From: Thermomonas alba
GTDB taxonomy: Bacteria; Pseudomonadota; Gammaproteobacteria; Xanthomonadales; Xanthomonadaceae
Reading direction: 5' to 3'
Assembly (NCBI RefSeq): GCF_022419205.1
Contig: NZ_JAJOZU010000003.1
Coordinates: 186,001-250,000, forward strand
DNA: 64,000 nucleotides
The position numbers and the translations under genes are program-made. The number at the start of each line of letters is the position of its first letter. Within the stretch, counting starts at the first letter, position 1. Below, piece after piece: positions 53,662 to 64,000 of the stretch. Below the pieces are notes generated by a model. It had not been told where the DNA came from. It searched no databases and worked only from the letters and a program-made list of their open reading frames with translations.

Positions 53662-55012
53662 GGCGTTGGATGAGTTCGATCGCGCAGGAAGCCGCGCCGT
53701 GAGCGCACGCCAGGACTGGCTGGCGGCGCCCGCGGGGCCGCTGCGCGGGACGCTGGAGATTCCCGGCGACAAATCGGTGTCGCACCGGGCGGTGATGCTG
53801 GCGGCGCTGGCCGACGGCACCTCGACCATCGACGGCTTCCTGGAGGGCGAGGACACCCGCGCCACCGCGGCCATCTTCACGCGCCTGGGCGTGCGCATCG
53901 AGACGCCGTCGCCGTCGCGGCGGGTCGTGCATGGCGTGGGCATCGACGGCCTGCAGGCGCCGGATGGCCCGCTGGACTGCGGCAATGCCGGCACCGGCAT
54001 GCGCCTGCTGGCGGGCCTGCTGGCGGCGCAGCGCTTCGATTCGGTGCTGGTGGGCGATGCCTCGCTGTCGAAGCGGCCGATGCGCCGCGTCAGCGTGCCG
54101 CTGGCGGCGATGGGCGCGCGCATCGACACGCAGGAGGGCGGCACGCCGCCGCTGCGCATCCACGGCGGACAGCGTCTGGTCGGCATCGAGCACACGCTGG
54201 AGGTCGCCAGCGCGCAGGTGAAATCCGCGCTGCTGCTGGCCGGGCTGTACGCCAGCGGCGAGACCGTCGTGCGCGAGCCGCACCCGACCCGCGACTACAC
54301 CGAGCGCATGCTGGCCGCGTTCGGCGTGGAGATCGCCTTCGCGCCTGGATACGCGCGCCTGCGCGGCGGCCAGCGCCTGCGTGCGACCGACGTGGCGGTG
54401 CCGGCCGACTTCTCCTCGGCGGCGTTCTTCCTGGTCGCCGCCAGCATCGTGCCCGGGTCCGAGCTGCGGCTGCGGCAGGTGGGGTTGAACCCGCGCCGCA
54501 CCGGGCTGCTGCAGGTACTGCGGATGATGGGGGCGGACATCCGCGAGGAGGATGCCGCCACCTGTGGCGGCGAGCCGGTCGCGGATCTGGTGGTGCGCCA
54601 TGCGCCGCTGCGCGGGATCGAGGTGCCCGAGGCGCTGGTGCCGGACATGATCGACGAGTTTCCGGCGCTGTTCGTGGCCGCCGCCTGCGCCGACGGACCG
54701 ACCATAGTGCGCGGGGCGGCCGAGCTACGGGTGAAGGAATCCGACCGCTTGGCGGTGATGGCGGCCGGCCTGCGCGCACTGGGGCTGCGGGTGGACGAGA
54801 CGGCGGATGGCGCCACGATTCATCCCGGGCCGCTGCAGGGCGGTGCGGTGGACAGCCACGGCGACCACCGCATCGCGATGGCCTTCGCGGTCGCCGCGCA
54901 GCGCGCACATGGGCCGCTGCGCATCTGCGACGTGGCCAACGTCGCCACTTCGTTTCCGGGGTTCGACGCGCTGGCGCGGCAGGCGGGGTTGCGCCTGGAC
55001 GCGGCACCATAG
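53654..55012 (+). CDS. aroA: 3-phosphoshikimate 1-carboxyvinyltransferase (EPSP synthase) AroA
   Basis: AroA joins phosphoenolpyruvate to shikimate 3-phosphate in aromatic amino acid synthesis. The two-lobed enzyme shows [31 protein letters not shown], the substrate-binding [17 protein letters not shown] and [11 protein letters not shown]. The ATG at 53654 overlaps serC by 8 bases and gives 452 residues; a GTG at 53699, with GGAA upstream, gives 437, nearer the family norm, and may be the true start. The motif GNAGT with Met next to Arg is of the class II-like type but resistance cannot be judged from it. Confidence 0.95.
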   Translation: MAEALDEFDRAGSRAVSARQDWLAAPAGPLRGTLEIPGDKSVSHRAVMLAALADGTSTIDGFLEGEDTRATAAIFTRLGVRIETPSPSRRVVHGVGIDGLQAPDGPLDCGNAGTGMRLLAGLLAAQRFDSVLVGDASLSKRPMRRVSVPLAAMGARIDTQEGGTPPLRIHGGQRLVGIEHTLEVASAQVKSALLLAGLYASGETVVREPHPTRDYTERMLAAFGVEIAFAPGYARLRGGQRLRATDVAVPADFSSAAFFLVAASIVPGSELRLRQVGLNPRRTGLLQVLRMMGADIREEDAATCGGEPVADLVVRHAPLRGIEVPEALVPDMIDEFPALFVAAACADGPTIVRGAAELRVKESDRLAVMAAGLRALGLRVDETADGATIHPGPLQGGAVDSHGDHRIAMAFAVAAQRAHGPLRICDVANVATSFPGFDALARQAGLRLDAAP

Positions 55013-55024
55013 CAACCCTGGTGC

Positions 55025-56374
55025 TTACGCGGCCAGCGGCGGCAAGTCGCGCAGGATCCAGCGGTCCAGCGCGGTGAAATCCACTTCCTCCAGTGACTGC
55101 CGCCCTTGCGTGGCCTGTTCCAGCATGCGCCGCTGCAGTGCGCTGCGCTGCAGCGCCAGCGCGTACGGGATGCGCATGAAGGTGACCATCGCGTAGTGCG
55201 GGATGAAGCGGCCGGGATGGCGGTCCTGTAGCGTCAGTTCCAGCGCCCGCTGCAGCAGGTAGTCGGCATCGTCCACCCGGTCGCGCATCTCGATGTAGTT
55301 CTCCAGCGCCATCTGCTGGATCGCTTCGGCGTTCGGCTTGCGCTCGGCCTCGAACGCAGCGAATGCCTCGGCCAGCGACGACGCGTCCTGCAGCCGCTCG
55401 GCCAGCGCCACGCAGTCCTCGAACGCGCAGTTCATGCCCTGGCCGTGGAACGGCACCATCGCGTGCGCGGCATCGCCCAGCAGCACCGCGCGCCCGTCCA
55501 GGTGCCAGCGGTCGAGCCGGAGCGTCCCCAGGTGCCCGACGGGATTGGTTTCATAGTGGCTTCGCAGTTGCGGAATCAGCGCCAGCGCGTCCGGGAACTG
55601 CTCGCGGAACAGCGCCACCGCGTCGTCCCCGGTCTGCACCGTCTCGAAGCTGGGATACGCGCCGCGGTGCGGCAGGAACAGCGTTACCGTGAAGGTGCGC
55701 TCGTCGTTGGGCAGGGCGATGCACATGTAATGCCCGCGCGGCCAGATGTGCAGGGCGTTGGGCTCCATGCGGAAGCCGCCGTCGGCGGCCGGCGGGATTT
55801 CCAGCTCCTTGTAGCCGTGGTCCAGCCACTCGGTGCGTTCACCCAGGGGCTGCACCTTCGCCATCTCCGCGCGCAGCGCGGAGCCGGCGCCATCGGCGCC
55901 GATCAGCGCATGGAAGGGGCGCGATACGGTTCCGGCATGATGGCGGAAGCAGGCGATGCGGGCGTCGAAATCGACCCGCTCCAGCGCGTGGTCGAAGTGC
56001 AACCGCGCGCCGTGCGATTCGGCGATGGTGAGCAGCACCAGGTTTAGCTCGCCGCGGTTGATCGACCAGATCACCTCGGAATCGTCGCGCCCGTAGCGCT
56101 GCAACCCGGGCGTGCCCTGCAGCGGATGCACGAAACGGCCGCGCATCATCACCGCCTGCTTGAGCACCGCGCTATCCGCGCCGGCCAGGCGCAGCGCGTG
56201 CAGGCCGCGTTCGGCCAGCGCCAGGTTGATCGAGCGTCCACCGGCATAGCCTTCCACGCGCGGGTCGCCGCGCCGTTCGAACACGTCCACCGACCACCCG
56301 CGCTGGGCCAACAGGGTGGCGAGCAGGGCGCCGGCGAGACCGCCGCCGATGATGGTGAGGGCATGCTCAGGCTG
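55025..56374 (-). CDS. kmo: Kynurenine 3-monooxygenase
   Basis: A flavoprotein that hydroxylates kynurenine to 3-hydroxykynurenine with NADPH and oxygen. The FAD fingerprint GGGLAGALLATLLAQRG is at residue 11, and the second FAD motif GDAAHAMVPFHGQGMNCAFED lies near 310; RRGDPRVEGYAGGRSINLAL is characteristic of the family. The 449-residue length is normal. It overlaps kynU by 8 bases and ends a three-gene minus-strand operon, converging with aroA. Confidence 0.95.
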   Translation of the reverse strand, partial: QPEHALTIIGGGLAGALLATLLAQRGWSVDVFERRGDPRVEGYAGGRSINLALAERGLHALRLAGADSAVLKQAVMMRGRFVHPLQGTPGLQRYGRDDSEVIWSINRGELNLVLLTIAESHGARLHFDHALERVDFDARIACFRHHAGTVSRPFHALIGADGAGSALRAEMAKVQPLGERTEWLDHGYKELEIPPAADGGFRMEPNALHIWPRGHYMCIALPNDERTFTVTLFLPHRGAYPSFETVQTGDDAVALFREQFPDALALIPQLRSHYETNPVGHLGTLRLDRWHLDGRAVLLGDAAHAMVPFHGQGMNCAFEDCVALAERLQDASSLAEAFAAFEAERKPNAEAIQQMALENYIEMRDRVDDADYLLQRALELTLQDRHPGRFIPHYAMVTFMRIPYALALQRSALQRRMLEQATQGRQSLEEVDFTALDRWILRDLPPLAA

Positions 56375-57641
56375 CATGGCGCCACTCCTGGACGGTGCGG
56401 GCGAAGCGCAGCACGTCGCCATAGGTGTTGTAGAGCGGGACCGGCGAAATGCGGATCACGTCGGGCTCGCGCCAGTCGCCGAGCACGCCGCGCGCGGCCA
56501 GGAACTCGAACAGCTGGCGTCCGCGCTCGCGCCCACCGCGCACCCGCAGCGAGAGCTGGCAGCCGCGTTGCGCGGCATCGCGCGGGGTGAGCACCTGCAG
56601 CACGTCGCGCAGGCCGGCGTCGATCAGCTGCTCCAGATAGCCGGTGAGGCGTTCGGATTTGGCGCGCAGCGCCGGCATCCCGGCGCGGTCGAACAGCGCC
56701 AGCGAGGCGCGCAGCGGCGCCAGTGCCAGGATCGGCGGGTTGGAGAGCTGCCAGCCGTCGGCACCGGGGGTGGGCATGAACCGCGGGCCCATGCGGAAGC
56801 GGGTCGCCGCGTCGTGGCCCCACCAGCCGGCGAAGCGCGGGCGGTCGCTGCGCGCATGGCGTGCGTGCACGAAGGCGCCGGCCACCGCGCCGGGGCCGGC
56901 GTTCATGTACTTGTAGTGGCACCAGACCGCGAAGTCGGCGCCGGCATCGTGCAGCGCCAGCGGCAGGTTGCCGACGGCGTGCGCGAGGTCGAACCCGGCG
57001 ATGGCCCCGGCCGCGTGGGCGAGGCGGGTGATCGCGGCGAGGTCGAACGCCTGCCCGGTGCGGTACTGCACGCCCGGCCACAGCACCAGCGCCAGGCGCG
57101 AGCCGTGGGTGGCGATGGCGCGCTCGATCGCCGCCATCGATATGGTGCCGTCGGCCTCGTCGGGCTCGACTTCGATGAGATCGGTCGCCGGGTCGAAGCC
57201 GTGGAAGCGCACCTGCGATTCCAGCGCGTAGCGGTCGGAGGGGAAGCTGCCGGCTTCCAGCAGGATCGCCGGACGCTCGCGGGTGGGGCGGTAGAAGCTG
57301 ACCAGCAGCAGGTGCAGGTTCACGGTCAGCGAATTCATCGCCACCACTTCCGACGGCTGCGCGCCGACCACCCGCGCCAGGCCGTCGCGCACCAGCGCGT
57401 GGTAGTCCAGCCACTGCGCCTCGCCGGTGAAGTGGCCTTCCACCGCTTCGCTGGCCCACTTGTCCAGCACCTGCTCGACGTGCGCGCGCGCGCCCTTCGG
57501 CTGCAGGCCCAGCGAGTTGCCGACGAAATACGCCTGCGGCGCGCCATCGTGCAGCGGGAGGTGGAACTCGTCGCGGAAATCGCGCAGGGGATCGGCGACG
57601 TCGAGGGCGGCGGCGTGAGCGTCGGAGAACAGGTCGGTCAT
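56367..57641 (-). CDS. kynU: Kynureninase
   Basis: A pyridoxal phosphate enzyme that splits 3-hydroxykynurenine (or kynurenine) into 3-hydroxyanthranilate (or anthranilate) and alanine. In 424 residues it has YFVGNSLGLQPKG, the substrate-binding FPSDRYALESQ, and the cofactor lysine in WCHYKYMNAGPG near residue 238. It lies between the ACMS decarboxylase and kmo genes, 25 bases after the former. Confidence 0.96.
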   Translation of the reverse strand: MTDLFSDAHAAALDVADPLRDFRDEFHLPLHDGAPQAYFVGNSLGLQPKGARAHVEQVLDKWASEAVEGHFTGEAQWLDYHALVRDGLARVVGAQPSEVVAMNSLTVNLHLLLVSFYRPTRERPAILLEAGSFPSDRYALESQVRFHGFDPATDLIEVEPDEADGTISMAAIERAIATHGSRLALVLWPGVQYRTGQAFDLAAITRLAHAAGAIAGFDLAHAVGNLPLALHDAGADFAVWCHYKYMNAGPGAVAGAFVHARHARSDRPRFAGWWGHDAATRFRMGPRFMPTPGADGWQLSNPPILALAPLRASLALFDRAGMPALRAKSERLTGYLEQLIDAGLRDVLQVLTPRDAAQRGCQLSLRVRGGRERGRQLFEFLAARGVLGDWREPDVIRISPVPLYNTYGDVLRFARTVQEWRHAA

Positions 57642-57666
57642 GGCCAGGCGGATGTCCGGAACAGGA

Positions 57667-58677
57667 TCAGGCGAAGCGCGCGGCGGGCAGGCCCAGCCAG
57701 TCCAGCGCGGTGCCGTGGTAGAGGCGGGCGCGGTCGGCTTCGTTCAGCGCCAGGCGTTCGATGCCGACGCCCGGGGTCTGCTCGCCCAGCGGGAACGGGT
57801 AGTCGGTGCCCAGCATCACGCGCTCGCTGCCGCAGGTCTCCAACAGATAGCGCAGCGCGGCGTCATCGGCCACCCAGGAATCGTAGTACAGGCGCTTGAG
57901 GTACTCGCGCGGGTTGCGGAAGTTGTCGGTGGCGACCAGATCCGGGCGCATCTTGAAGCCGTGCTCGATGCGGCCGATGGTGTAGGGGAAACTGCCGCCG
58001 CCGTGCGCCAGCGCGATGCGCAGCTTCGGCAGGCGCTCCAGCACGCCGCCGAAGATCAGGCAGCAGGCGGCGCGCGCCTGCTCGGCGGGCATCCCCACCA
58101 GCCAGGGCAGCCAGTACTTCGGCATCGACTCGCTGCCCATCATGTCCCATGGGTGCACCAGGATCGCCGCGCCCAGCTCGCTGGCCGCTTCGAAGAACTC
58201 GAACAGCTCCGGCGCATCCAGATTCCAGTCGCCCACGTGCGAGCCGATCTGCACGCCCTGCAGGCCCAGCTCGTCCATGCAGCGCTCCAGTTCGCGGATG
58301 GCCAGCTGCGGCGACTGCAGCGGCACCGTGCCGATCCCGGCGTAGTGCCGCGGATAGGCGCGGCAGGCCTCGGCCATATGGTCGTTGAGCGCGCGGTGCA
58401 GCTCCAGCGCCTGGTGCGCCTTCGCCCAGTAGCTGAACATCACCGGCACCGTCGAGAGCACCTGCACCTGCACGCCGAAGCCGGCGTAGTCCTCGATGCG
58501 GATCTGCGGGTCCCAGGTCTTCGGCCAGATCTCGCGGAAGAACTTGCCGTCCTTGTAGATCCGGTGGCGGCCGTCGTCGCCGTGGTGGATCACCGGAAAG
58601 CGGTTGTCGCCGTATTTCGTGGCGAGGTCCGGCCAGTCGCGCGGCAGGTAGTGGGCGTGGGTGTCGATCTTGAGCAT
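57667..58677 (-). CDS. 2-amino-3-carboxymuconate-6-semialdehyde decarboxylase (ACMSD)
   Basis: A metal-dependent decarboxylase of the amidohydrolase superfamily, 336 residues. Zinc ligands are expected in DTHAHYLP at the N-terminus, HPWDM near 175 and the aspartate of LGTDYPFP near 294; FAHGGG-like [10 protein letters not shown] near 225 is also typical. It removes carbon dioxide from the product of the dioxygenase encoded at 35.7 kb and diverts it from quinolinate to full breakdown. It is the first gene of the operon, 38 bases after recN on the same strand. Confidence 0.94.
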   Translation of the reverse strand: MLKIDTHAHYLPRDWPDLATKYGDNRFPVIHHGDDGRHRIYKDGKFFREIWPKTWDPQIRIEDYAGFGVQVQVLSTVPVMFSYWAKAHQALELHRALNDHMAEACRAYPRHYAGIGTVPLQSPQLAIRELERCMDELGLQGVQIGSHVGDWNLDAPELFEFFEAASELGAAILVHPWDMMGSESMPKYWLPWLVGMPAEQARAACCLIFGGVLERLPKLRIALAHGGGSFPYTIGRIEHGFKMRPDLVATDNFRNPREYLKRLYYDSWVADDAALRYLLETCGSERVMLGTDYPFPLGEQTPGVGIERLALNEADRARLYHGTALDWLGLPAARFA

Positions 58678-58715
58678 GCGTCGATTCTAGGTCGAGGCCG
58701 GCACCCGTCGTTGCC

Positions 58716-60374
58716 TCAGGGGCTCTCCAGCAACTTTCTCGCCGCCGCCCGCGCTTCCTGGCTGACGTTGGCGCCGCCGAGCATGCGCGCGATTTCGTCC
58801 ACCCGGCCTTCGGCATCCAGCGCGACTACGGAGGACTGGGTGATGCCGTCCTTGGCTGCCTTGCTGACTCGGTACTGGGCATGACCGGCGGCGGCGACCT
58901 GCGGCTGGTGGGTGACACACAGCACCTGCTTGCTGGCGCCAAGGGCGCGCAGCTTGGCGCCGACTGCCGCCGCCACCGCGCCACCGATACCCGCGTCCAC
59001 TTCATCGAACACCAGCGTGGCGGCCGCGTCCTGGCCCTGGGTGGCCACCTCGATCGCCAGCGAGATGCGCGAGAGCTCGCCGCCGGAGGCGACCTTGCGC
59101 AGCGGCCGCGGCGGCTGGCCGGGGTTGGCGCTGACCATGAACTCCGCGCGTTCGCTGCCGAGCGGATCGGGCACGCCAGTGGGATTGGGGTCCAGCAAGA
59201 CTTCGAAGCTGCCTCCGGCCATGCCGAGCTCGCCCATCAGCGTGGTGATGGCCTGGCCCAGCTTGGCAGCGGCAGCGCGGCGTGAGCCTGATAGGGCGGC
59301 GGCGGCGGCCTGCCAGTCGGCCAGCGCTTTGGCGATGTCGCGGTCCAGCTGCTGCAAACGTGCATCCGCATCCGCCAGCGATTCGAGCTCGGCGGCCAGC
59401 GCATCGCGATGCGCGGCCAGGCGGTCGGGCGGAAGGCGGTGTTTGCGCGCCAGGTCATGGATGCGTCCCAGCTGACGCTCGATCTCCGCCAGCGTCGCCG
59501 GGTCCAGGTCGAGGTCGTCACGGATCCGCTGCAGCAGGGCCAAAGCCTCGTCCAGCTGGATCGATGCGGCCTCGAGCATGGCATCCACGTCGGCCAGTCG
59601 TGGCTCGTGGTCGCGTTCGCGCTGCAAACTGTTGCGCAGACGCTGCAGGCGCGCGCCCAGGGCGTCGTCGCCGCCCAGCGCCTCCAGCGCGGCCTCACAT
59701 GCGGCGATCAGCGCGGCGGCGTGGGTATGACGGCGATGGCTGGCATCGAGTTCGGCCAGCGTGGCCGGATCCAGCGGCTGTGCCTGCAACTCGTCCAGTT
59801 GGTGCTGCAGCCAGGCTTGGCGTTCGCCCACATCACCGCGCGCGAGCAGGGCATCGCGCTCCTGCTGCAAGGCTTTCCAGCGTTTGGCGCTGTCCGCCAC
59901 GGCCGCTAGCAGCGCCGGGTGGCGCGCGAAGTCGTCCAGCAGGCGGGTTTGCTGTGGACGCGCCAGCAGCGCCTGCTGGGCGTGCTGGCCGTGGATTTCC
60001 ACCAGCAGGCCGGCCAGTTCGGCCAGCTGCGTCAGGGTCACGCTGCGCCCGTTGATCCAGGCGCGCGAGCCGCCGTCGGCGCGCAGGGTGCGCCGCAGCT
60101 GGCAGGCGCCGTCGTCGTCCAGCTCCGCTTCGGCCAGCCAGGCAGCGGCGGCCGGGCAGTCGGTGAGCGTGAACTCGGCGGAGAGCTCGGCACGTTCGGC
60201 GCCGTGGCGCACTGCGCCGGCATCGCCACGCGCCCCGGACAGAAAGCCCAGCGCATCCACCAGCAGCGACTTGCCGGCGCCGGTTTCGCCCGAGATCACG
60301 GTCAACCCCGGGCCGAAATCGAGTTCGGCCCGTGCCACCACGGCGAAGTCGCGGATCGAGAGTCGGGTCAGCAT
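58716..60374 (-). CDS. recN: DNA repair protein RecN
   Basis: An SMC-like ATPase that acts early in double-strand break repair. In 552 residues the Walker A motif GETGAGKS occupies residues 29-36, two coiled-coil arms span about 155-360, and the signature ASGGELSRISLAIE and Walker B TLVFDEVDAGIGG lie near 425-465. It is intact. Its start is 76 bases from hrcA on the other strand, a common arrangement. No clear LexA box was found in that gap. Confidence 0.96.
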   Translation of the reverse strand: MLTRLSIRDFAVVARAELDFGPGLTVISGETGAGKSLLVDALGFLSGARGDAGAVRHGAERAELSAEFTLTDCPAAAAWLAEAELDDDGACQLRRTLRADGGSRAWINGRSVTLTQLAELAGLLVEIHGQHAQQALLARPQQTRLLDDFARHPALLAAVADSAKRWKALQQERDALLARGDVGERQAWLQHQLDELQAQPLDPATLAELDASHRRHTHAAALIAACEAALEALGGDDALGARLQRLRNSLQRERDHEPRLADVDAMLEAASIQLDEALALLQRIRDDLDLDPATLAEIERQLGRIHDLARKHRLPPDRLAAHRDALAAELESLADADARLQQLDRDIAKALADWQAAAAALSGSRRAAAAKLGQAITTLMGELGMAGGSFEVLLDPNPTGVPDPLGSERAEFMVSANPGQPPRPLRKVASGGELSRISLAIEVATQGQDAAATLVFDEVDAGIGGAVAAAVGAKLRALGASKQVLCVTHQPQVAAAGHAQYRVSKAAKDGITQSSVVALDAEGRVDEIARMLGGANVSQEARAAARKLLESP

Positions 60375-60450
60375 GAGGCGGCATTGTGCCTGCGCCTGCA
60401 GGTCGCTGGTAGCAGTTGCGCGGTGGCCGTCGTGGCCTTACAACCGGCAC

Positions 60451-61500
60451 ATGCGTCGTAAACCGCACGACATTCGTCACGACCCCCGCGCCCGCCAACT
60501 GTTGCGGACGCTGGTCGCGCGCCATATCCGCAGCGGCGAGCCGGTGGGCTCGCAGACGCTGGCCCGGCACGCCGGGCTGGACATCAGTCCGGCGACGATT
60601 CGCAACATTCTCGCCTCGCTGGAGGATGCCGGTCTGCTGACTTCCCCGCACAGCTCGGCCGGGCGGGTGCCGACCGCGCAGGGCTATCGGCTGTTCGTGG
60701 ATTCGCTGCTGCAGGTCAAACCGCTGACGGCGGAGGAAATCGAGCGGCTGCGCAGTGAGCTGCCGGCCGGCGCGGGAACCCAGGCGCTGCTCGGCAGCAC
60801 CTCGGAGCTGCTGTCGGCGATGACCCATTTCGCTGGCATGGTCAGCGTGCCCAAGCGCGACAGCTTCGCGTTCCGGCAGATCGACTTCGTGCCGCTGGAT
60901 GCGCAGCGGGTGCTGGCGATCCTGGTCTTTTCCGATGGGGAGGTGCAGAACCGGGTCGTGCAGGTGCGGCGCGCATTTTCGTCATCCGAACTGGAGCAGG
61001 CGGCCAACTACCTCAACGCCCATTTCGCCGGGCAGCCGCTGGCCGTGATGCGCTCCAGCCTGCTGCGAGAACTGCGCGAGGCGCGCCGGCAGATGCAGCA
61101 GCTGCTGGCCGATGCGCTCGATCTGGGCGAGCAAGCCACCGCTCCGACGGGGGAGGACGACATGCTGGTCGCCGGGCAGGCGCGGCTGCTCGGCGTGCAG
61201 GAGCTGGGCGATCTGGATCGGCTGCGCGCGCTGTTCGAGGCGTTCGCGGAAAAGCGCGAGCTGCTGCAGCTGCTCGAACGCACCGCGCAGGCGCCGGGCT
61301 TGCGCGTCTTCATTGGCGAGGAGACCGGACTGGCGCCGCTCAAGGGCATGTCGCTGGTCACCGCGCCTTATGGGCGCGAGGGTAAGGTGCTGGGCGTATT
61401 GGGGGTGATCGGCCCCAGCCGGATGGCTTACGAGCGGGTGATTCCGGTGGTCGAGGCAACCGCCGCGCTGCTGGGGGATGCCTTGAATCCGCCGGCATGA
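60451..61500 (+). CDS. hrcA: Heat-inducible transcription repressor HrcA
   Basis: HrcA represses chaperone operons at normal temperature in organisms with CIRCE operators. The 349-residue protein has the winged-helix N-terminus (GEPVGSQTLARHAGLDISPATIRNILASLEDAG) and the family segment SSAGRVPTAQGYRLFVDSLL, then a GAF-like dimerisation domain. It heads hrcA-grpE-dnaK. I found no CIRCE sequence upstream of any of these genes within the window, so its operator here is not identified. Confidence 0.95.
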   Translation: MRRKPHDIRHDPRARQLLRTLVARHIRSGEPVGSQTLARHAGLDISPATIRNILASLEDAGLLTSPHSSAGRVPTAQGYRLFVDSLLQVKPLTAEEIERLRSELPAGAGTQALLGSTSELLSAMTHFAGMVSVPKRDSFAFRQIDFVPLDAQRVLAILVFSDGEVQNRVVQVRRAFSSSELEQAANYLNAHFAGQPLAVMRSSLLRELREARRQMQQLLADALDLGEQATAPTGEDDMLVAGQARLLGVQELGDLDRLRALFEAFAEKRELLQLLERTAQAPGLRVFIGEETGLAPLKGMSLVTAPYGREGKVLGVLGVIGPSRMAYERVIPVVEATAALLGDALNPPA

Positions 61501-61510
61501 GGCCCCATTG
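61482..61510 (+). promoter_or_regulatory. Sigma-32-type heat-shock promoter before grpE
   Basis: CTTGAAT (61482-61488) and CCCCATTG (61503-61510), separated by 14 bases, closely match the sigma-32 consensus CTTGAA-N11-16-CCCCATNT. The site straddles the hrcA stop codon and would start transcription near 61517, about 40 bases before grpE. Confidence 0.8.
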
Positions 61511-61557
61511 CCTTTGTTGGTGCGGCCGCCGGCCGCGACGGACGACATTTAAGGATC

Positions 61558-62106
61558 ATGAACAACGAGCCGACCCAAGAGCAGAATCAGCAGGCAAGCC
61601 CAGAAGCCGCCCAGACGGCCGCGCAGTCGGCGCAGGGAGGGGCGTCGGTCTCGACCGAGGATGAAGTGCAGTCGCTGCGCGCCGAGCTCGAGCAGCTGCG
61701 CGCGCAGTTTTTGCTGGAGCGCGCCGATCTGGAAAACCAGCGCAAGCGCATGGCGCGCGACATCGAGCAGGCCCGCAAGTTCGCCAACGAGCGCCTGCTG
61801 AGCGATCTGCTGCCGGTCTTCGACAGTCTCGACGCCGGTCTGGCGGCGGCCGGTGCGGACGCCGGCGCGCTGCGCCAGGGGCTGGAGCTCACCTACAAGC
61901 AGCTGCTCAAGGTGGCCGCCGATAACGGCATGGAGGTGCTGGACCCGACCGGCCAGCCGTTCGACCCGGAACATCACCAGGCGATCAGCCAGGGCGAGGC
62001 CGACGGCGTTCCGCCTGGGCACGTCATCACCGTGTTCCAGAAGGGCTATCGGCTCAACGGGCGTCTGCTGCGCCCGGCGCTGGTGATCGTGGCCAAGCAC
62101 GACTGA
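61558..62106 (+). CDS. grpE: Nucleotide exchange factor GrpE
   Basis: GrpE releases ADP from DnaK. The 182-residue protein has an acidic, disordered N-terminus, a long coiled coil (about 35-85, [25 protein letters not shown]-like), and the beta domain with [14 protein letters not shown] and [16 protein letters not shown] precedes the ATG. It lies between the two heat-shock promoters. Confidence 0.96.
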   Translation: MNNEPTQEQNQQASPEAAQTAAQSAQGGASVSTEDEVQSLRAELEQLRAQFLLERADLENQRKRMARDIEQARKFANERLLSDLLPVFDSLDAGLAAAGADAGALRQGLELTYKQLLKVAADNGMEVLDPTGQPFDPEHHQAISQGEADGVPPGHVITVFQKGYRLNGRLLRPALVIVAKHD

Positions 62107-62125
62107 ACGTTGCGCCCGGCTGGCC

Positions 62126-62154
62126 CTTGAAGGCGCTGCCGGCATCCCCCAGAT
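62126..62154 (+). promoter_or_regulatory. Second sigma-32-like promoter, before dnaK
   Basis: CTTGAAG (62126-62132) and CCCCAGAT (62147-62154) are separated by 14 bases, the same spacer as the site before grpE. One base of the -10 core differs from consensus. It lies in the 114-base grpE-dnaK gap and could raise dnaK over grpE. Confidence 0.6.
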
Positions 62155-62220
62155 AGCCCCCATCAGGCGCAGCGCGCACCAAAGATTTCGACATTCAAAG
62201 ACATCGAGAGGACACACTCA

Positions 62221-64000
<1,780 letters not shown>

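Noticed and set aside
60375-62220. CIRCE operator for HrcA
   Set aside because: No TTAGCACTC-N9-GAGTGCTAA-like inverted repeat was found before hrcA, grpE or dnaK.

Overview
The window is high-GC bacterial chromosome. Gene content and order (rimP-nusA-infB-rbfA-truB-rpsO-pnp, hrcA-grpE-dnaK, serC-aroA, recN, radA), together with a kynurenine-type tryptophan degradation pathway, phasin-like proteins and xanthomonad-style small conserved genes, point to a gammaproteobacterium of the Xanthomonadaceae/Lysobacteraceae that can respire nitrate. The genus cannot be fixed from the sequence alone.

Layout. 1-4.4 kb: the N-terminus of a cation symporter, radA, a zinc-less MDR reductase, a previously easy-to-miss 36-residue lipoprotein behind a MarR regulator, and ypjD. 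4.4-25 kb: a molybdenum/nitrate-respiration block made of moeB (with an N-terminal rhodanese domain), two small unknown genes, moaA-moaCB(fused)-moeA-moaD-moaE-mobA-unknown, narK-narGHJI-foldase-narK, and modABC. These work together: ModABC imports molybdate, the Moa/Moe/Mob proteins build the molybdopterin guanine dinucleotide cofactor, NarJ and perhaps the foldase assemble NarGHI, and the two NarK carriers exchange nitrate and nitrite. FNR-type palindromes precede moaA and the first narK. The block separates ypjD from ffh, which are neighbours in E. coli, so it looks inserted.

25-35.7 kb: ffh and the translation/RNA operon from rimP to pnp. 35.7-40.1 kb: a tightly overlapping minus-strand operon with lower kynurenine-pathway enzymes, a beta-carbonic anhydrase and a secreted ChaN/EreA-like protein. 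40.1-44 kb: a broken nei gene, an atypical SDR, a PAP2 phosphatase, a GT4 glycosyltransferase and a cysteine dioxygenase. 44.2-47.2 kb: an acyl-CoA-binding protein and TetR regulator divergent from a two-domain fatty acyl-CoA reductase.

47.3-52.5 kb: a membrane-anchored Mrr-like protein, a phasin, a patatin phospholipase, an unknown protein, a double-FHA protein and a PHA-system protein. 52.6-58.7 kb: serC-aroA, then the upper kynurenine genes kmo, kynU and ACMS decarboxylase on the minus strand. 58.7-64 kb: recN, divergent from the heat-shock operon hrcA-grpE-dnaK, with two sigma-32-like promoters; dnaK runs off the end. I found no rRNA, tRNA, CRISPR array, insertion sequence or integrase.
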